A DNA stretch of 64,000 nucleotides from Oryza sativa Japonica Group (lineage: Eukaryota > Streptophyta > Magnoliopsida > Poales > Poaceae): contig NC_089042.1 in NCBI RefSeq assembly GCF_034140825.1, positions 1,599,501-1,663,500 on the forward strand, read 5' to 3'. Positions 25,001 to 37,294 of this stretch are shown piece after piece (the stretch's first letter is position 1; each line of letters opens with the position of its first letter). The notes beneath the pieces were generated by a model. It saw only the letters and a list, made by a program, of their open reading frames with translations, searched no databases and was not told where the DNA came from. The position numbers and the translations under genes are program-made.

Positions 25001-26536
25001 AAACAGAGTTTGTCATAGCAGGGCTACATGTCATTAAAACAAGTTTACAATAATTTTGTAATACAGAAAATTCTTTTCAGTCAAGGAGATGCAGTCCATG
25101 TGGAAACAAATGTCTCACTGGAGCAAATAAAAAGCATGAAAAGCAGATGTTTACAGAACCTACCACAGAAACCGAGTCCTCATCAGAAATACTTTTCAGA
25201 AAGGCATATCCAGCAGAAAGACTGAGGACAGATTGAACAGAAATATATAGTCCAGGAACATTGAAAGTCTCAAACATAATTTCCCCTGCACATTCACGAC
25301 TTTCAGGTGTACTGACAGGACTATCGGTAAGAAGGAAGTAGTGCTCTTCAGGATTGCACCGTAGATAGTTGAAAATGCACTGTTGCCAAAATCTTTCCAT
25401 TGTATCCCAGTCATCAACCTGCAAAAGGGTAAAAGGGACATACTATAGTCGTATAACATAGAAATATAAACAATTGTTGTTATTACAAACAGAAAACACA
25501 TAAACATACCTGACCATGATTAATTGGGTGTTTTCTAGTGTACAGCCCACTAGATTTAAATAGTGATAGAGCCTCATCACCAATAAAAAAATCCAGGTCA
25601 GCCATGACACCTGCATTGTACTGTGCTATCCAATTTGCACTACTGCACATCTCTGACTGGTCCAGAAAAGACTCATTCACAGCTACTACAGTAGGGATGG
25701 TGAAACATGGCTCAGAGTTACCAGAGAATCCAAGTTTGCTATACCTAAACATAAGATCATGCAAGATGGTGTAAGAAAACAATCAAACATAACCTTACTG
25801 GGGTGACAATGTGCGGCCTTCAAGCAATTGCAGATAAATCAAGACACAGCTTCAGGGGAAACATCTTTATCCTACAAACTATTTATATATGTTTTACTCT
25901 ATTTCAGTATCTTCAGGTATTGCCCGATTCTGGTATCTACCATTTTTAGCTTTTCAGGAATCAGGATGCTTCAAGTAAGACATATTTTCAGACACTAAAT
26001 CAAACCCGTCAGTCATGAGAGCTGCATCATGTCCTGGCTAATTAGGGAGTTAACCTTAAATGTTCCATCCCCACACCCCAAACATGAACCCAATCCTATT
26101 CCATTTGCAACTAATGCAACTAAACAAAAAAGGCACTCCAATCCAACACAGCATCACTCGGAAATCCAATGATCCGAAGTTCTGAACTATATGAAGTGGA
26201 GTTCCTACTGATTGACTAGAACCTCAAGGACGCGAAATGGGAAACCTCTGAACGACTGAATAATCCAAGCCACAGATACACGCAACGGTACAGGCAATCC
26301 ATCGCCATAACACACAAGGGACATACGCTCGCCTCGCCGAATCCACAGCACAGCCAATCCCATCGCGGAAAAACCCTAGCTAGGCGCACGCCGCGCACGG
26401 ATCACGCAGCGAAGCTAACAACCGGAGGAGAGCACAACGCGAGAGGGGGCAAACAAACAAACAAACGAACCAACCAACAACCGCCTTACCCTGTGCCGTT
26501 GTCGATGACGACGGCGGGGCGCGTGGCGGCATCCAT
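22045..26536 (-). CDS. ARP3: Actin-related protein 3 (ARP2/3 complex subunit), probable paralogue
   Basis: Ten exons on the minus strand: 26536-26490, 25744-25510, 25418-25164, 24513-24367, 24100-24008, 23451-23332, 22856-22746, 22671-22546, 22405-22313, 22125-22045. All junctions are GT-AG and in frame, giving 435 residues. It starts [17 protein letters not shown] and contains [65 protein letters not shown] and [17 protein letters not shown], ending in VFKGMY. These are ARP3 signatures with the actin-fold ATP-binding loops present. ARP3 nucleates branched actin with ARP2. The loop before TGVVVDIG carries extra residues (about [13 protein letters not shown]), and exon 2 is more divergent than usual. 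I recall the main rice ARP3 on another chromosome, so this may be a second copy. Confidence 0.85.
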
Positions 26537-27002
26537 CTCGCTCGAGCTCCAGTTCCCCCTCGGCTCACGCCTCCTCCTCCGCCACCGCCGCCGCCGCGGG
26601 AGCAGGAGACGCCGCCCTGTGAACCATCCCGGGGGGTGGGGGTGGGCGGCGCGCGGCGGGCGATCGAGCGGTCAGGGCCGGCCCGGGGCGATCCGCGACG
26701 GCGAGGTGGGGAGGGGGGGAGGAGAGGGGAGAGCTCGTCGGCGGCGAGGGATGGGAGGCGGAGGCGTTGATTCGGTTGACGAGGGAAGCGGGAAGGGGGG
26801 AGAGAAGAGGGGTGGGTGGCGTGGGCGTGGGGATGTGTTGGGGTTGGGGTTGGGTGGTGGCGCACCACTGCGGCGTGGGGATTTGTCGTGTTGGGTGCGT
26901 GCGTGCGTGCGTGGGATCGGGGTCGGTCAATACAATCCGGTGCGGTCGTACGCTTCCGTTCCAGCCGTGTGGACCAGGCACACTTTTAAGGTTACACACA
27001 AA

Positions 27003-27772
27003 GGGGGCACTTTTGGGGCGCTTTTCTTTTTATAAGGTTTACACAGAGGATGCATATAGACACAAAACCACATTCACACCGTGTACCCACGCACGTGTAC
27101 GTCCTGTATAGGATAGAGATTAGAGGTCTCTACGGATTAGTTTGGTAACTCGGGAGAAGAGGAATGAGAGTTTACACGAGGATTGGCATGGAGTATAAAG
27201 ACTAGATCTTAAGGGTGTGTTTGCTTGTTTGCACGTATCTGAGTCAAGCACAACCGATGAAAAAAAAGCCCCATGGCTAAGCTAAGCAAGAAGGACCGAA
27301 TCGAACTTCATTACTTGTCCTGGATCGACGTGTGTAGGCGCGCAACCCATGTGTGGGGTTACTATTGGGGCACTTTATTTTTCTAAGATTACACAAATGA
27401 TGCATATATAGGGTAGATAGTAGAGGCTTCTACCGCTTAGTTTGGCAGGAGTATAAAAGAGGAACAGGTAACGATATTAATATGAAAAAAATAATTATAA
27501 TATCTTGTTTGGTAGAGTTAGTGGGAATTGACATGGAGTACAAAACTAGAGACTAGATCTTAAGGGCATAATCGGTTGCTTGTATCAACCTGGCTTGTAT
27601 CTTCCAGGTGCAACTGGCTCCTTGTTTGGTTACCTACACATGTCCCAGATCTAGGCCTAGCTGATGAAAGAATCCCTCGCATCCTGCTTGAGCAGGAATG
27701 ACCGAATCAAGATTGGATACTTGTTCTGGCTCGATGCGTGCAGTTGCGCAACTCACGTTACACTCGTGTGGG
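27003..27772. repeat. Diverged direct duplication
   Basis: Copies about 27003-27358 and 27366-27772. Shared landmarks in order: GGGGC..CTTTT, TACACA..GATGCATATA, AGAGG.TTCTAC-like words, TTAGTTTGG, GGCATGGAGTA or GACATGGAGTA, ACTAGATCTTAAGGG, GACCGAATC and a closing GCGCAAC. The second copy has an AT-rich insertion near 27475-27510. Probably an old transposon or segment duplication; no coding potential. Confidence 0.6.
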
Positions 27773-28930
27773 CAAGGGGTTGCGATGGGTCACCGGTCAC
27801 CACCCTGTCTTCCTCCTCATTTCTCCCCCAAACCAAAAACTAGGGTTTGTTGGTGCCCTCCTTCCACCTTTGTTAACTCCGATGAGCTGGATCTGAGGTC
27901 ACGAGCACCGCCACGTGGCAAATCTGGCACCCAAGAGCTCAAGCTCGACCAAATCAGGTAGGAAGGAGGACAAGAGGAGGGAGGGCTCGATCAGATTCCG
28001 GATCTGGAAGCTCAAGGGGCATCTGTTGTCGTTGTTGACCTCACCTTGTCGTCACCCTCCATCCGATGAACTAAACAGATATTAAAAAGCAAGTAGTTCA
28101 TTGGTTCAACCCTCAATTTCTTATCTTCATCCCTAAAAATCCAATGCCCCACCAAATATAACAGTTGATCCAGGCAACATTACTTTTTCTTATCAAAAAT
28201 AAGTCAGAGAGAGAGGAGGGAGAGGGGGGGGGTAGAAGTTAATGTCTGTTGTTTTCGAATGAAAAGCTTACCCGCGTGAGTCTAGGATTTGGATAATTGA
28301 TCAAATATATAAAAGTTCGGCTATAGTATAAAATGAATCATTATCTAAGAAAAATAGTATGAAATGAATTAGTTTTGCTTAGGGAAACATGTTCTGTGTG
28401 GTGATCCTCTAATCTGGGTTTAAAATCTAGTGTCTACAATCATGTACACGAGTGAACTTTTAGTGAGGATTCATCAAGGTTCATATATTTATTCATAGCC
28501 TTTGCTTATGTGAGCGTCTGGCACAGACTAGGAGTAGTGTATGCTTAGATGTGTATACAGGTCTCGTGATGTGTATCAATTAGGGTCTATTTTGCACCAT
28601 TCCCATGTGTGGTGCCTAGCTGCGCTGGTCCATTTCCGATTACGTATAAATATAATCATGTAGAAATTATGTATTACACTTTTAAGCAGAGTGCATATTA
28701 TGTACATGAGGATATATTATATTTAAATTATGTATTAGACACTTTTAAGTATAGTGTATATTACACATGAATTTGATGGAACACAATTGGTCGGTTGGTT
28801 ATTGGAGACGTCAAGCACTCCGATGAGTTGTTCATTTGGATGCTTGTTACTTATACAAATGGACACGCAACACTAACGAGGAAAGGTTTTTCAAAAAGTA
28901 AAAAATCAGTGTTATTTTATGAAAAACTTT
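27773..28930. other. Intergenic, no gene seen
   Basis: Mostly AT-rich, with a purine-rich simple stretch near 28205-28230. Short frames only. Confidence 0.4.
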
Positions 28931-28939
28931 CAAAACGCC

Positions 28940-30886
28940 GCGCCGAAAAAATCAGGCGCTGTGCCTACCATGCGCGCTCCCGCACCCCCGCGCTGTCCCC
29001 ACTACACGTGCCGTTGGCCTGTTACAACAAATCACCCATATATTACGGAAACGTTCTATTGAGTGAATCTGTTTCATTTGTTGTTCCACCAATAATGTTT
29101 CAGCAAGTATACTCGTGTTGTTTCATTATGTATAGATCAAATGTTGCAGTGAATTGAAACATATTTTCGCTATTTGCTGAAACATTGTTTTTATATACGG
29201 TGAAACAACTTTAAAAACCGTTGTTTCATACGTTGTAGTAAAATGTTTCATGAGGTGATTTGGTTGTGTTTTAGTTTTTTAAATGATTGAAACATTTTCT
29301 ATCTACTTAGTGAAATAATTCTGATCTACTTGGTGGAACATCGCCCGGTTTTTGCAAAAAAAAAAAAAAAAATCGGGCGCCCGATTTGTAGGCGTCTCGC
29401 ACTATGTGAAATCCTCCTCGGGGATAATAATATTATTATCTCTCGGCAGACCTACCTAAACTGGCTTTACGTGTAGCTTACCTTTGATCATTGTTCGTGT
29501 TTTTTTTGTATAAAGTGTGCAATAATCTGACTGCAGCTCGAGTTGATCGTACCTTTTAATAGCCGGCCGTCATGGTGGCGACGACTCAACAATCACATGG
29601 TCCCTAAGATTAACCAAAAATTCTTTAAATCGGGGTGCCCGATGCGGGCGCGCATGCATCGGGCGCCCGTGCCTACACCGCGCCTCCACGCCGAAAAAAT
29701 CGGGCAACAGTCCTCCTGTGCGCGCTCCCGCGCCCCCGCGTCGTCCCCACCACGCGCCCCACCACATGTGCCGTTGCAACAAATCACCCCACATATCACG
29801 GAAACGCTATATTAAGTGAATCCGTTTCATTTTTTGTTCCACCAGTAATGTTTCAGAAAGTATACTCATGTTGTTTCATTATGTATAGATCAAGTGTTGC
29901 GGTGAATTGAAACATCCTTTCGCTATTTGCTGAAACATTGTGTTTTATATACGGTGAAACAGCTTCAAAAACCGTTGTTTCATATGTTGTAGCAAAATAT
30001 TTCGTGAGGTGATTTGGTTGTATTTCAGCTTTTTAAACGATTTAAACATTTTCTATCTACTTAGTGAAATAATTCCGATCTACTTGGTGGAGCCGTGCAT
30101 GATTTTTGAAAAAAAATGGGTGCCCGATTTGTAGGCGTCTCGGTTATTTTAGCCGCCCCCTACCTTAGATCATTGTTCGTGTTTCCGGCATAAAGTGTCC
30201 AATAATCCGACACTGCAGCTCTGTCGACGGGGGATACCCGTAGACCGGATATAGAGAGTATTGGGGTATGTTGGAACGAGGATCTACGTAATACGACATC
30301 AAGCAAATGAAAGACAAGATTATACTGGTTTAGGCCCCTTGATAGGTAATAGCCCTAATCCAGTTGGTATGGGATTATATGATGGAAATCACAAATTACA
30401 AAGGGAATAATGGAACTCGATGATACCGACGAGACCGTAATCGAGTTGGTTCGACTAGATCACCCGGCGACTTGGCTCCTGTAGGCTTCGGCTTCGTAGG
30501 CTGTGGTAGATGTGTTGGCGGTGAGATTTGATGCCCTCAGTCCTGCCCAGGGGGTCCCTTTTATATCGCGGATCAGTTGGTCTCCAAGTATAACTCGGAG
30601 ATATCGGACCCCTCACGATATGGCAACGACCCAGTTCTGTCCGAGTAGGACTCCTTCCATCTGTGAACTCCGTTTCTATCACGTGATAGATTTCCTTAAC
30701 GTACGCAGAAAATATCCGTATACGCGCGGGTATACCGTATCAGTATACAACGTATATCTAAGGATAGAGGGTATACCTTATCCGTAACTCTGACAAGCTC
30801 GAGTTGCTCGTATATTTTAATAGCCGACCGTCGCCGTGGCGACGACTCAACAATCGCAAGGTCTGTAAGATTAACCGAAAATTCTT
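28940..30886. repeat. Tandem duplication of an approximately 0.65-kb GTTTCA/TGAAAC-rich repeat
   Basis: Copy A, about 28940-29628; copy B, about 29687-30886, including a 574-bp LTR insertion. Both begin near GCCGAAAAAATC and run through TGAAACATT, TATACGGTGAAACA, AACCGTTGTTTCATA and TTTTCTATCTACTTAGTGAA. They end with TTTTAATAGCCG, GGCGACGACTCAACAATC and GATTAACC.AAAATTCTT. Copy A has about 70 extra bases near 29400-29470. Between the copies lie inverted GGGCGCCCG-type words. The words GAAACA and TGTTTC recur at short intervals, possibly the palindromic core of an unknown DNA element. Confidence 0.7.
30222..30795. mobile_element. Solo LTR of an LTR retrotransposon
   Basis: A 574-bp block starts TGTCGACGGGGG and ends TCTGACA, the canonical TG...CA limits, with the 5-bp target duplication AGCTC at 30217-30221 and 30796-30800. 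No internal retroelement genes are present, so it is the product of recombination between two LTRs. The sister repeat copy keeps the unoccupied site at about 29535, proving the insertion. The exact duplication suggests it is fairly young. Family not assigned, perhaps Gypsy-like. Confidence 0.85.
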
Positions 30887-31112
30887 AATATTGGAATAAT
30901 ACATTATTGAACCGTAATACCGGATATAACATATCTTTCAATTTACATGTTCACGTTAAAAGAAACAGAAAAGGAGATAAGGTATTACAAACTGAGGGAC
31001 ACATTATATCTGGTGCTGTGGTTAAGGGAAGAGATTCAAACTCAACGTCAAACATGAGGGATGTAAAGTAAACATATTTCTATTACGCGCGGTACGATTT
31101 GGACTTACGTGC

Positions 31113-31196
31113 GGCCCAATCGATTGCGTTTGTTCTGAACGGCCCATGGAAGCCCACTATTGCTGCTCCCTTGCTCCCTATAAATAGCTAGGGTTT
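31113..31196 (+). promoter_or_regulatory. Ribosomal-protein promoter: GGCCCA motifs, TATA box, telo-box
   Basis: GGCCCAAT at 31113 and GGCCCATGG at 31141 are site II-like motifs. TATAAATA is at 31179-31186. The reverse telo-box TAGGGTTTTA follows at about 31188, and AACCCTAGCC comes again at about 31249. This set is typical of plant ribosomal-protein genes, where TCP factors bind site II. Confidence 0.7.
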
Positions 31197-31276
31197 TACG
31201 CCACGGCGCACGCCTCCACCGCCGCCGCCGCAGCCGCCCCATTCTCCAACCCTAGCCGAGAGGAGCAGATCAAGCA

Positions 31277-33215
31277 ATGGTAAACCTCGCAGCCGCCGCC
31301 GCCGCCGCGGCCTCCTCATGGCTTCTCCATAGCTCTAACGTGGTGATCTTGTTGTGGCTCGCAGGGTAAGGGTACGGGCAGCTTCGGCAAGCGCCGGAAC
31401 AAGACGCACACGCTCTGCGTCCGCTGCGGCCGCCGCAGCTTCCACCTCCAGAAGAGCACCTGCTCCTCCTGCGGTTACCCCGCCGCCCGCATCCGCAAGT
31501 GTAAGCCTCCTCCTCATGATTCGGTTTCCCCACTAGATCTTGTATTTGCTTTTGGGTTGCCATGTAGATTTGATGATGATTATACTGCGCCTAGATGAGC
31601 CAATTAATGGGTAGAAATCGGGGCTTCTCAAGCTGAGATGCGTTCTCCTACCTGAACCCTCTTTGTAGAGCGTGGCATTTCCGGCATTTTGATGGAAATG
31701 AAGAAAACTTTGGTCTCATTTTTATTTTTATTGTATGTATTGGGCATTATCCATCCTCTTTTGATCTGTGGTCCTGACAAGTGATTTACCTGCTCGGCTG
31801 CGTTGATCTTAACTGAACAAAATTTAATGTGTTGTTTGTACACATGTTTTTTTTCACAAATGATTATAAGCTAAAATTCTTGCTTGGAAAACATAAGGAT
31901 GACCATTTTCGTATGAAAACTTAATTCTGTTTATGAGGGTCAGGTGATGAGGTTTTAACTGCAACAATATGATGGGAGCTTAGCTCCTGTGATTCCTATG
32001 TATTTAAGTCTCTGATGATCCTTCAAACATATTTTCCTTTTGAAAGGCTCTTGAAAACGGTCAGTATTAACGTACAAAATTCAAGCACTGATATATCTCA
32101 TATGTCGTAATTGATCACAAATACTATGTTTTTTCTTTGCATTTGATTTCCCAAATGATTTTGCTGTCTTACAAAAAAAATGCTATGAGGAATCATGAAA
32201 ACTTTCGCATGTCAGACTTCAGAGATGCCATGGCATCAATGAGAAGATGTTTTCATTTTCTGAGCTTATATTTTATTCAGGCTATCACATTTGATTAAAT
32301 GATTTGTGCAGTGGTTATTTAGACTTTTGGAAATTTGTAACACTTTGAAGTTTTGTACCTTCACTGTGTTTATGTATTTCCATGTTGCCTGCTTCTGTCA
32401 TGAGGCAGGCTCAAGTGATGAGAGAAAAACTGCAACAATATGATGGGAGATATGCTCCTGTGATTCCTAAGTATTTAAGTCTCTGATGTACCCAATGCAC
32501 ATAGTTTTTTCTATAAGTACTCAATTTTCCCTTTCTTATGTTTTCTTTCGACATATCCTCTAACCTTATATTTTATTTATTCTGTTTTCTTTTTCTTTTC
32601 TGAGATCAGGCAATTTTATTATATTTGCTCTTTTTCAACCTTCAGTTCAAACATATGGCAATTCTATTTGTCATTCTGTTCACCATTATGTCAACTTGCT
32701 CCTGCTGCTGCCTTGTTTAATGTATGGTAGCCAGTACTTGGTTGAGTTGTTTGGTTTGTAATGTAACCATTTAAATTCGTATCATTGCATATATGTTTCC
32801 TTGCATCGTTCATTTAATACCAAATACACATTAAATGAAAACATACTTAGTTTGAGTTGTATTGTTTGTGGTTAGCCTCTAAATCTCTAGTTAGATTCTG
32901 TGGTTGAATTTCTTTTGTCTTTTTGGATTTGCTTAGTTTTAATTTCTGCGATGTCATTTCAGACAACTGGAGCGTGAAGGCCATTAGGCGCAAGACCACA
33001 GGAACCGGAAGGATGAGGTACATGCGACATGTGCCTAGGAGGTTCAAGAGCAACTTCAGAGAAGGTGTCTGAAACTTTTCTGATGTTTTAAATATCATGG
33101 GAAATGTTAATTGCGTTAAAAATAGCAAAGTTGTTTGGATTCATTATGTTCCTTTTGTTCTATCGATTCAGGTACTGAGGCTACCCCAAGGAAGAGAGCT
33201 GCCGTGGCCAACTAG
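31277..33215 (+). CDS. RPL37: 60S ribosomal protein eL37 (L37)
   Basis: Four exons, 31277-31279 (the ATG alone), 31365-31500, 32963-33064 and 33172-33215, give 94 residues: [19 protein letters not shown] to [10 protein letters not shown]. The zinc ribbon is CVRCG (residues 19-23) and CSSCG (34-38). It is highly basic, as expected for this cytosolic large-subunit protein, and full length for the family. Placing an intron directly after the start codon is common in plant ribosomal-protein genes. The second intron is long (about 1.46 kb) and carries a near-repeated phrase around 31955-32010 and 32410-32485 (AACTGCAACAATATGATGGG). No defect seen. Confidence 0.95.
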
Positions 33216-33484
33216 ATCCGTTTTGCTATGAAAGCAGCTATGAAACTAGAATTTAAGAACTTTTGCCTGGATTGTGCCATCTCTCCTATAATATGATGTA
33301 CTGATCTGATTTTATTTGTTACGGTGCTTGAAAACTTGACATCTGAAATATCAGTCAGTTGAACCTCTCGTATTTTTGTTTCATACCATGTTCGTTGATG
33401 TCTGCAAGTGTCCATGTTAGCGGTGTATTTTATTTTGTTCCATGGTGTCTCCGCTTGTTTTCTGCTGCCATTCAACTAATTTTA

Positions 33485-33700
33485 GGGCATGTTTGGCACA
33501 ACTCCAACTCCGGCACCACCTTATCTAGAGCTGGAGCTTAACCAAACAATTTCAACTCCACCTAAAATGGGAGTGGAGTTGGGTGGAGCACTGTCACAAA
33601 ATGAACCAGAGGGGGAGCTGGGTTTAGGCTGCTCCATAACTCCACCCTAACCTAACTCCTAGAGCTAAATTTAAGAGTTGGAGCTCTAACAAATAGGCCC
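33485..33700. mobile_element. Tourist/PIF-like MITE rich in AACTCCA words
   Basis: Ends GGGCATGTTTGG and, reversed, GGGCCTATTTGTTAG; flanked by TTA at 33482-33484 and 33701-33703. The body is built of AACTCCA/TGGAGTT words. It lies in the 3' flank of RPL37. Confidence 0.65.
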
Positions 33701-34252
33701 TTAGGAAATCTCCTGTTGTCCCTCTTGGGAACTGACACCAGGATTCACAATTTCGATCGGTTTTGAAAGCCATTTTGTTTTAGTTAAAAGCAGAATGGGA
33801 CTGGTTTTCATCTCGAAACGGTATGTAAAACCTGACTACCATCCTCAATTTCCAGTTTAACTGGACCAATTTTACTAATTTCTTAAATGTAATTTTACTA
33901 ACAAAGTTGCTTCGGGAAGTGTTGCGTTCATTAGCAAAAACTAAATTTGAAAGTATATTAGCTAGGATGTAACTACATCTAGCATGTGAAATACAGTTAT
34001 CAGCTAAAACTGACTTGGAGTAAAATGTACCCCAAGAAATACAGTTTGGCGGAAGCTAAAAATTACAGTGCAAGTCATGCGATAAACTGTTATCACGGAT
34101 GTGGAATGTTGTTCAGCGTGACAACATTTCGGAATCTTCGAGCAAACAAATGCATATGTTTGTTACAACCAGGTTAGTCGAAAGAAACATGAAACAGAGA
34201 ACGAAGGCGCGTAAAATGCAGCTTCAGCCAGGCAATGCTTCACCTTCACTGC

Positions 34253-36030
34253 TCAGTCGAATGATATATTCAGATTTTCATACGGATGGATGCCTGCCTG
34301 GACGGCGGATCCCTTGGTGGCGGTCGCCGCGTTCTGTGCCGCCTGCGCCACCTGCTCACCAGTCTACATTCTCACGAGAAAAGATTAGAGAAGTTTAGAA
34401 TAGTCACCTATTAGCTCCAAATTATATATAGTCAATCTAATAGCTTATCCATAAAATATAGTTACTTATAAGTGTATATTACACTATTATAATATATGAT
34501 TACATCTTTCATACACACACAACACAACGGCGTTCTCTCGTGGCAAGGGATGGCACCAGTCATACCTATGCCATGCCCAAAGTAGGTAGAGTATTCGAGC
34601 ATATGGCCATCTCAGCCTTGATTTCAGATGCTAATTATGTGATTAGTTAGTTGTATTTCATTTGGTACAAGCTTATTCGTTTAATTAACAGGAGATAAAG
34701 ACCTATAGTGGGACTGCCTTGTGTCTGCACAAATGAATGAACAAATCTAGCTAACAACAAAATGTTAATCGGTAAAAATTGAATGTTAAAGAATATATGT
34801 GTAACTTCAATGAATGTCTACTTATTATGAATAAACACACCTAGAAAACAAAACAGAGAAACACTCGTGGAAATGTAGTTTAGTTGTAGAAGTTATACGA
34901 CGAATTTATAAGGCTTCAGTTGTAAAAACTGCATGACAAATTTAGGATTATAATCATCCTTAATGGCATATATTCTAATAAGTGCTGACATATTATAGTT
35001 TGTGTATAATAAAATGTTGCTTCATTTTTAAAATACCATGCAGTTAGTTCTGGTGTGATGATCCACCATAGCTAAATTTTAGTGCTAGATCTGCCATTGA
35101 CACAACATATTAAAGTCCATGCTACAAATCTGTAGTCCTCTCATCTTTTATTTTTTTTCCGCATGTGTTTATATTTGACTTATTTTTTTCCGCATATATT
35201 TATAAGTGACTTGCAGCCTACTATGATACTTGCTCTAATACACTTCCCTGATTGATGGTTACAACTAGCACTTGCATACGGCCCACGGCCCTAGGCTGTC
35301 ACTGCCAAGAAATTCGAGTCACCAATGGGCCGTATTGCAGTGTAATATCTCCGTCTCAAATTATTTACTCCCTCCATCCACAAAAGTTACACCTATTTCA
35401 CATTTGATTTTTTTCAAATAAGTTGTTCCTATTTGTAGTCTTTATGCATTCAAGACTTAAATGAAGAGATAAATTAAATGTTTTATTAGAACCCAAGGAG
35501 TCATCTAAATACTCATTGGTTGCATGCTTGTATTCACTCCTTGATTTTACAACATCCGAGGTGATTTAATTTCTCCTTGGTCTTGGTGTTAAAAGTAATA
35601 TGTATAACTATTGTGGATGGAGGGAGTATTTTTTAAGGTTGTTTGGCATATCCTAAAGTTTAAAACAAATGACTATAATACCCTTATAAAATAATTTATG
35701 GTTAAGAACAAATTACTATAAACTTTATAAAATAATTTATGGTTGATGATAGAAAGGTGGTTGAGAGGTATAACAGTGAAAATTTTGAATGGAATGTGGA
35801 TGGCGCCGGCGGCGTCCGTCACCGCCTCCACCGCACGTCGCGCCTGGTACTGCGCATCCACAAACCTCACACCACCACCATCACTAGCTCAACAACAATA
35901 AAAAAAAAGTGCAGTAATCAATCAAAACGATGATATATAATTCACCTCGCCCTCGGCGTGTGCCTTCCCGGACTCGAAGGATCGCTGGATGTTGCTCCAC
36001 ACGCCTGCTGCCGATAGATGATTTGTTGAT
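34253..36030 (-). pseudogene. Possible split LEA-like gene or relic
   Basis: Three separated minus-strand coding-like patches with splice-type borders. Around 36030-35947: AAGVWSNIQRSFESGKAHAEGE, cut here as AAGVWSNIQRSFE and SGKAHAEGE. Around 35850-35795: YQARRAVEAVTDAAGA. From about 34372 to 34253: TGEQVAQAAQNAATATKG, then SAVQAG and a TGA stop. The Ala, Glu, Gln and Lys-rich helical composition is like LEA proteins. I find no convincing start codon, and a Stowaway MITE sits in the long middle intron. It could be a gene with an unseen first exon, or a relic. Confidence 0.3.
35368..35626. mobile_element. Stowaway MITE
   Basis: Inverted ends CTCCCTCCATCCACAA and TTGTGGATGGAGGGAG are perfect, flanked by TA on both sides. 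Length 259 bp. The near-identical ends suggest a fairly recent insertion. It may sit inside an older Stowaway fragment (CTCCGTCTCAAATTATT just upstream). Confidence 0.85.
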
Positions 36031-36295
36031 TGATTACTTTCTTTCTGCTAGCAGTGTAAATCTAGACGAAAAACAATCTTCTTGCCTGCTTTGTTATATC
36101 CTGATTCGATTTGTCAGGATTTTGGGTGGCGATCCGTGAATCAATCTCCGCTAGCTAGCTCATTCTTAAGTTAGATGGCCCATAAATAGGAGCTGTAATC
36201 TTTTCCTTTACATCCCATGGTTTTAATCTTATAATTTTTCTTCTGCTCTATCAATAAAATTTCGCACCGTCTTATGCGAGTCGTTAAAAAAATAA

Positions 36296-37294
36296 GAAAA
36301 AAGTACGAATTATCCCTCCCCCTGAACAATTGCGGTAGTACGATTTACCCCCTAAACTACAATACCGGACATTTGACACCCCAAACTCTTAAAACCGGAT
36401 AAATTATAACCCTAACTTGATTCAAAGCGGTTTTAAGCCTACGTGGCACACACGTGGCGATACACACAGCAAAAACCGCTGGGACCCACCTGTCAGTGTT
36501 TTTTTTCCTCTCCTTCTCTGCCTTTCTCTCTCGGTGAACAGAGGAGGCGGCCGCGGGCGGCGGGCGAGGAGCTGAGGCCGGCGCGGAGCGAGTGCGCGGA
36601 GGCGGCCGCGACCAGCAGGCGAGGAGTCGAGGCCGGCGGCAGGCGGGTGTGGAGGCGGCTGCGGGTGGCGGGTGAGGAGCCGATGATGGCAGCCGGTCGA
36701 GGCGGAGGCGGGTGCGGGTGGCGGGTGAGGAGCCGAGGACGGCAGCCGGAGGGGGCGAAGGCAGGGTGACGGGCAAGGAACCGAGGACGGCGGTGGGACG
36801 TGGAGTGAGGCGGTGGCGGGATCCTCCTTCCCCTCTATCGCAGCGGCGCGGGCTCCTCCTTCCTCCTCGTCTCGTGCCGCCGCCCACTGACCGCCTGCTG
36901 TGGACAGTTCGTCCGTCTCGGCTTCCTCTCTGCGGTGTGGGCGCGAACGGCAACGACTCGGTGGTGGCGGCGGTAGTGGGGGAGAGGCCCATGGGGGCGG
37001 CGAGGGTCGTCGCTGCCCTGTACGACGGTGGCGCTCGCGCTGTGGCTGGGTGGCATCCGAGGAGAGGGGGGGGGGTATGATAGGTGGGCCCAAGAAGGGT
37101 TTTTTTTGGCTGACTGGATTGCTATGTTGGCGCCACGTGTGCAAGCTCAATTCAAAACCGCTCAAAACAGTATTGAGGAGGGTAATTCGTCCGGTATTAA
37201 AAGTTTAGAGTGAGTAATATCTGGTTTTCGGATTTAGAGGGGTAATTCGGTCGACCGCAATAGTTCAGGGGGGGCGATAATTCGTACTTTTTCC
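36296..37294. mobile_element. Pack-MULE candidate, 999 bp, GC-rich cargo
   Basis: Long inverted ends: GAAAAAAGTACGAATTATCC at the left, and the reverse complement of the right end GGAAAAAGTACGAATTATCG. Similarity extends about 200 bp (CGGTTTT, CACGTGGCG words in both). The 9-bp target duplication AAAAAATAA is exact at 36287-36295 and 37295-37303. The centre (about 36530-37080) is extremely GC-rich, with frames of 100-247 codons on both strands but no known domain. Internal repeats of GGGTGAGGAGCCGA.GA occur. No transposase. Confidence 0.8.

Noticed and set aside
26540-27111. ORFs in the GC-rich region upstream of ARP3
   Set aside because: They overlap the ARP3 promoter and leader, use simple GT/GC-rich sequence, and show no domain.
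36357-37165. Minus-strand ORFs of 211 and 247 codons
   Set aside because: Composition-driven frames inside the Pack-MULE candidate; no conserved domain and frames open on both strands.
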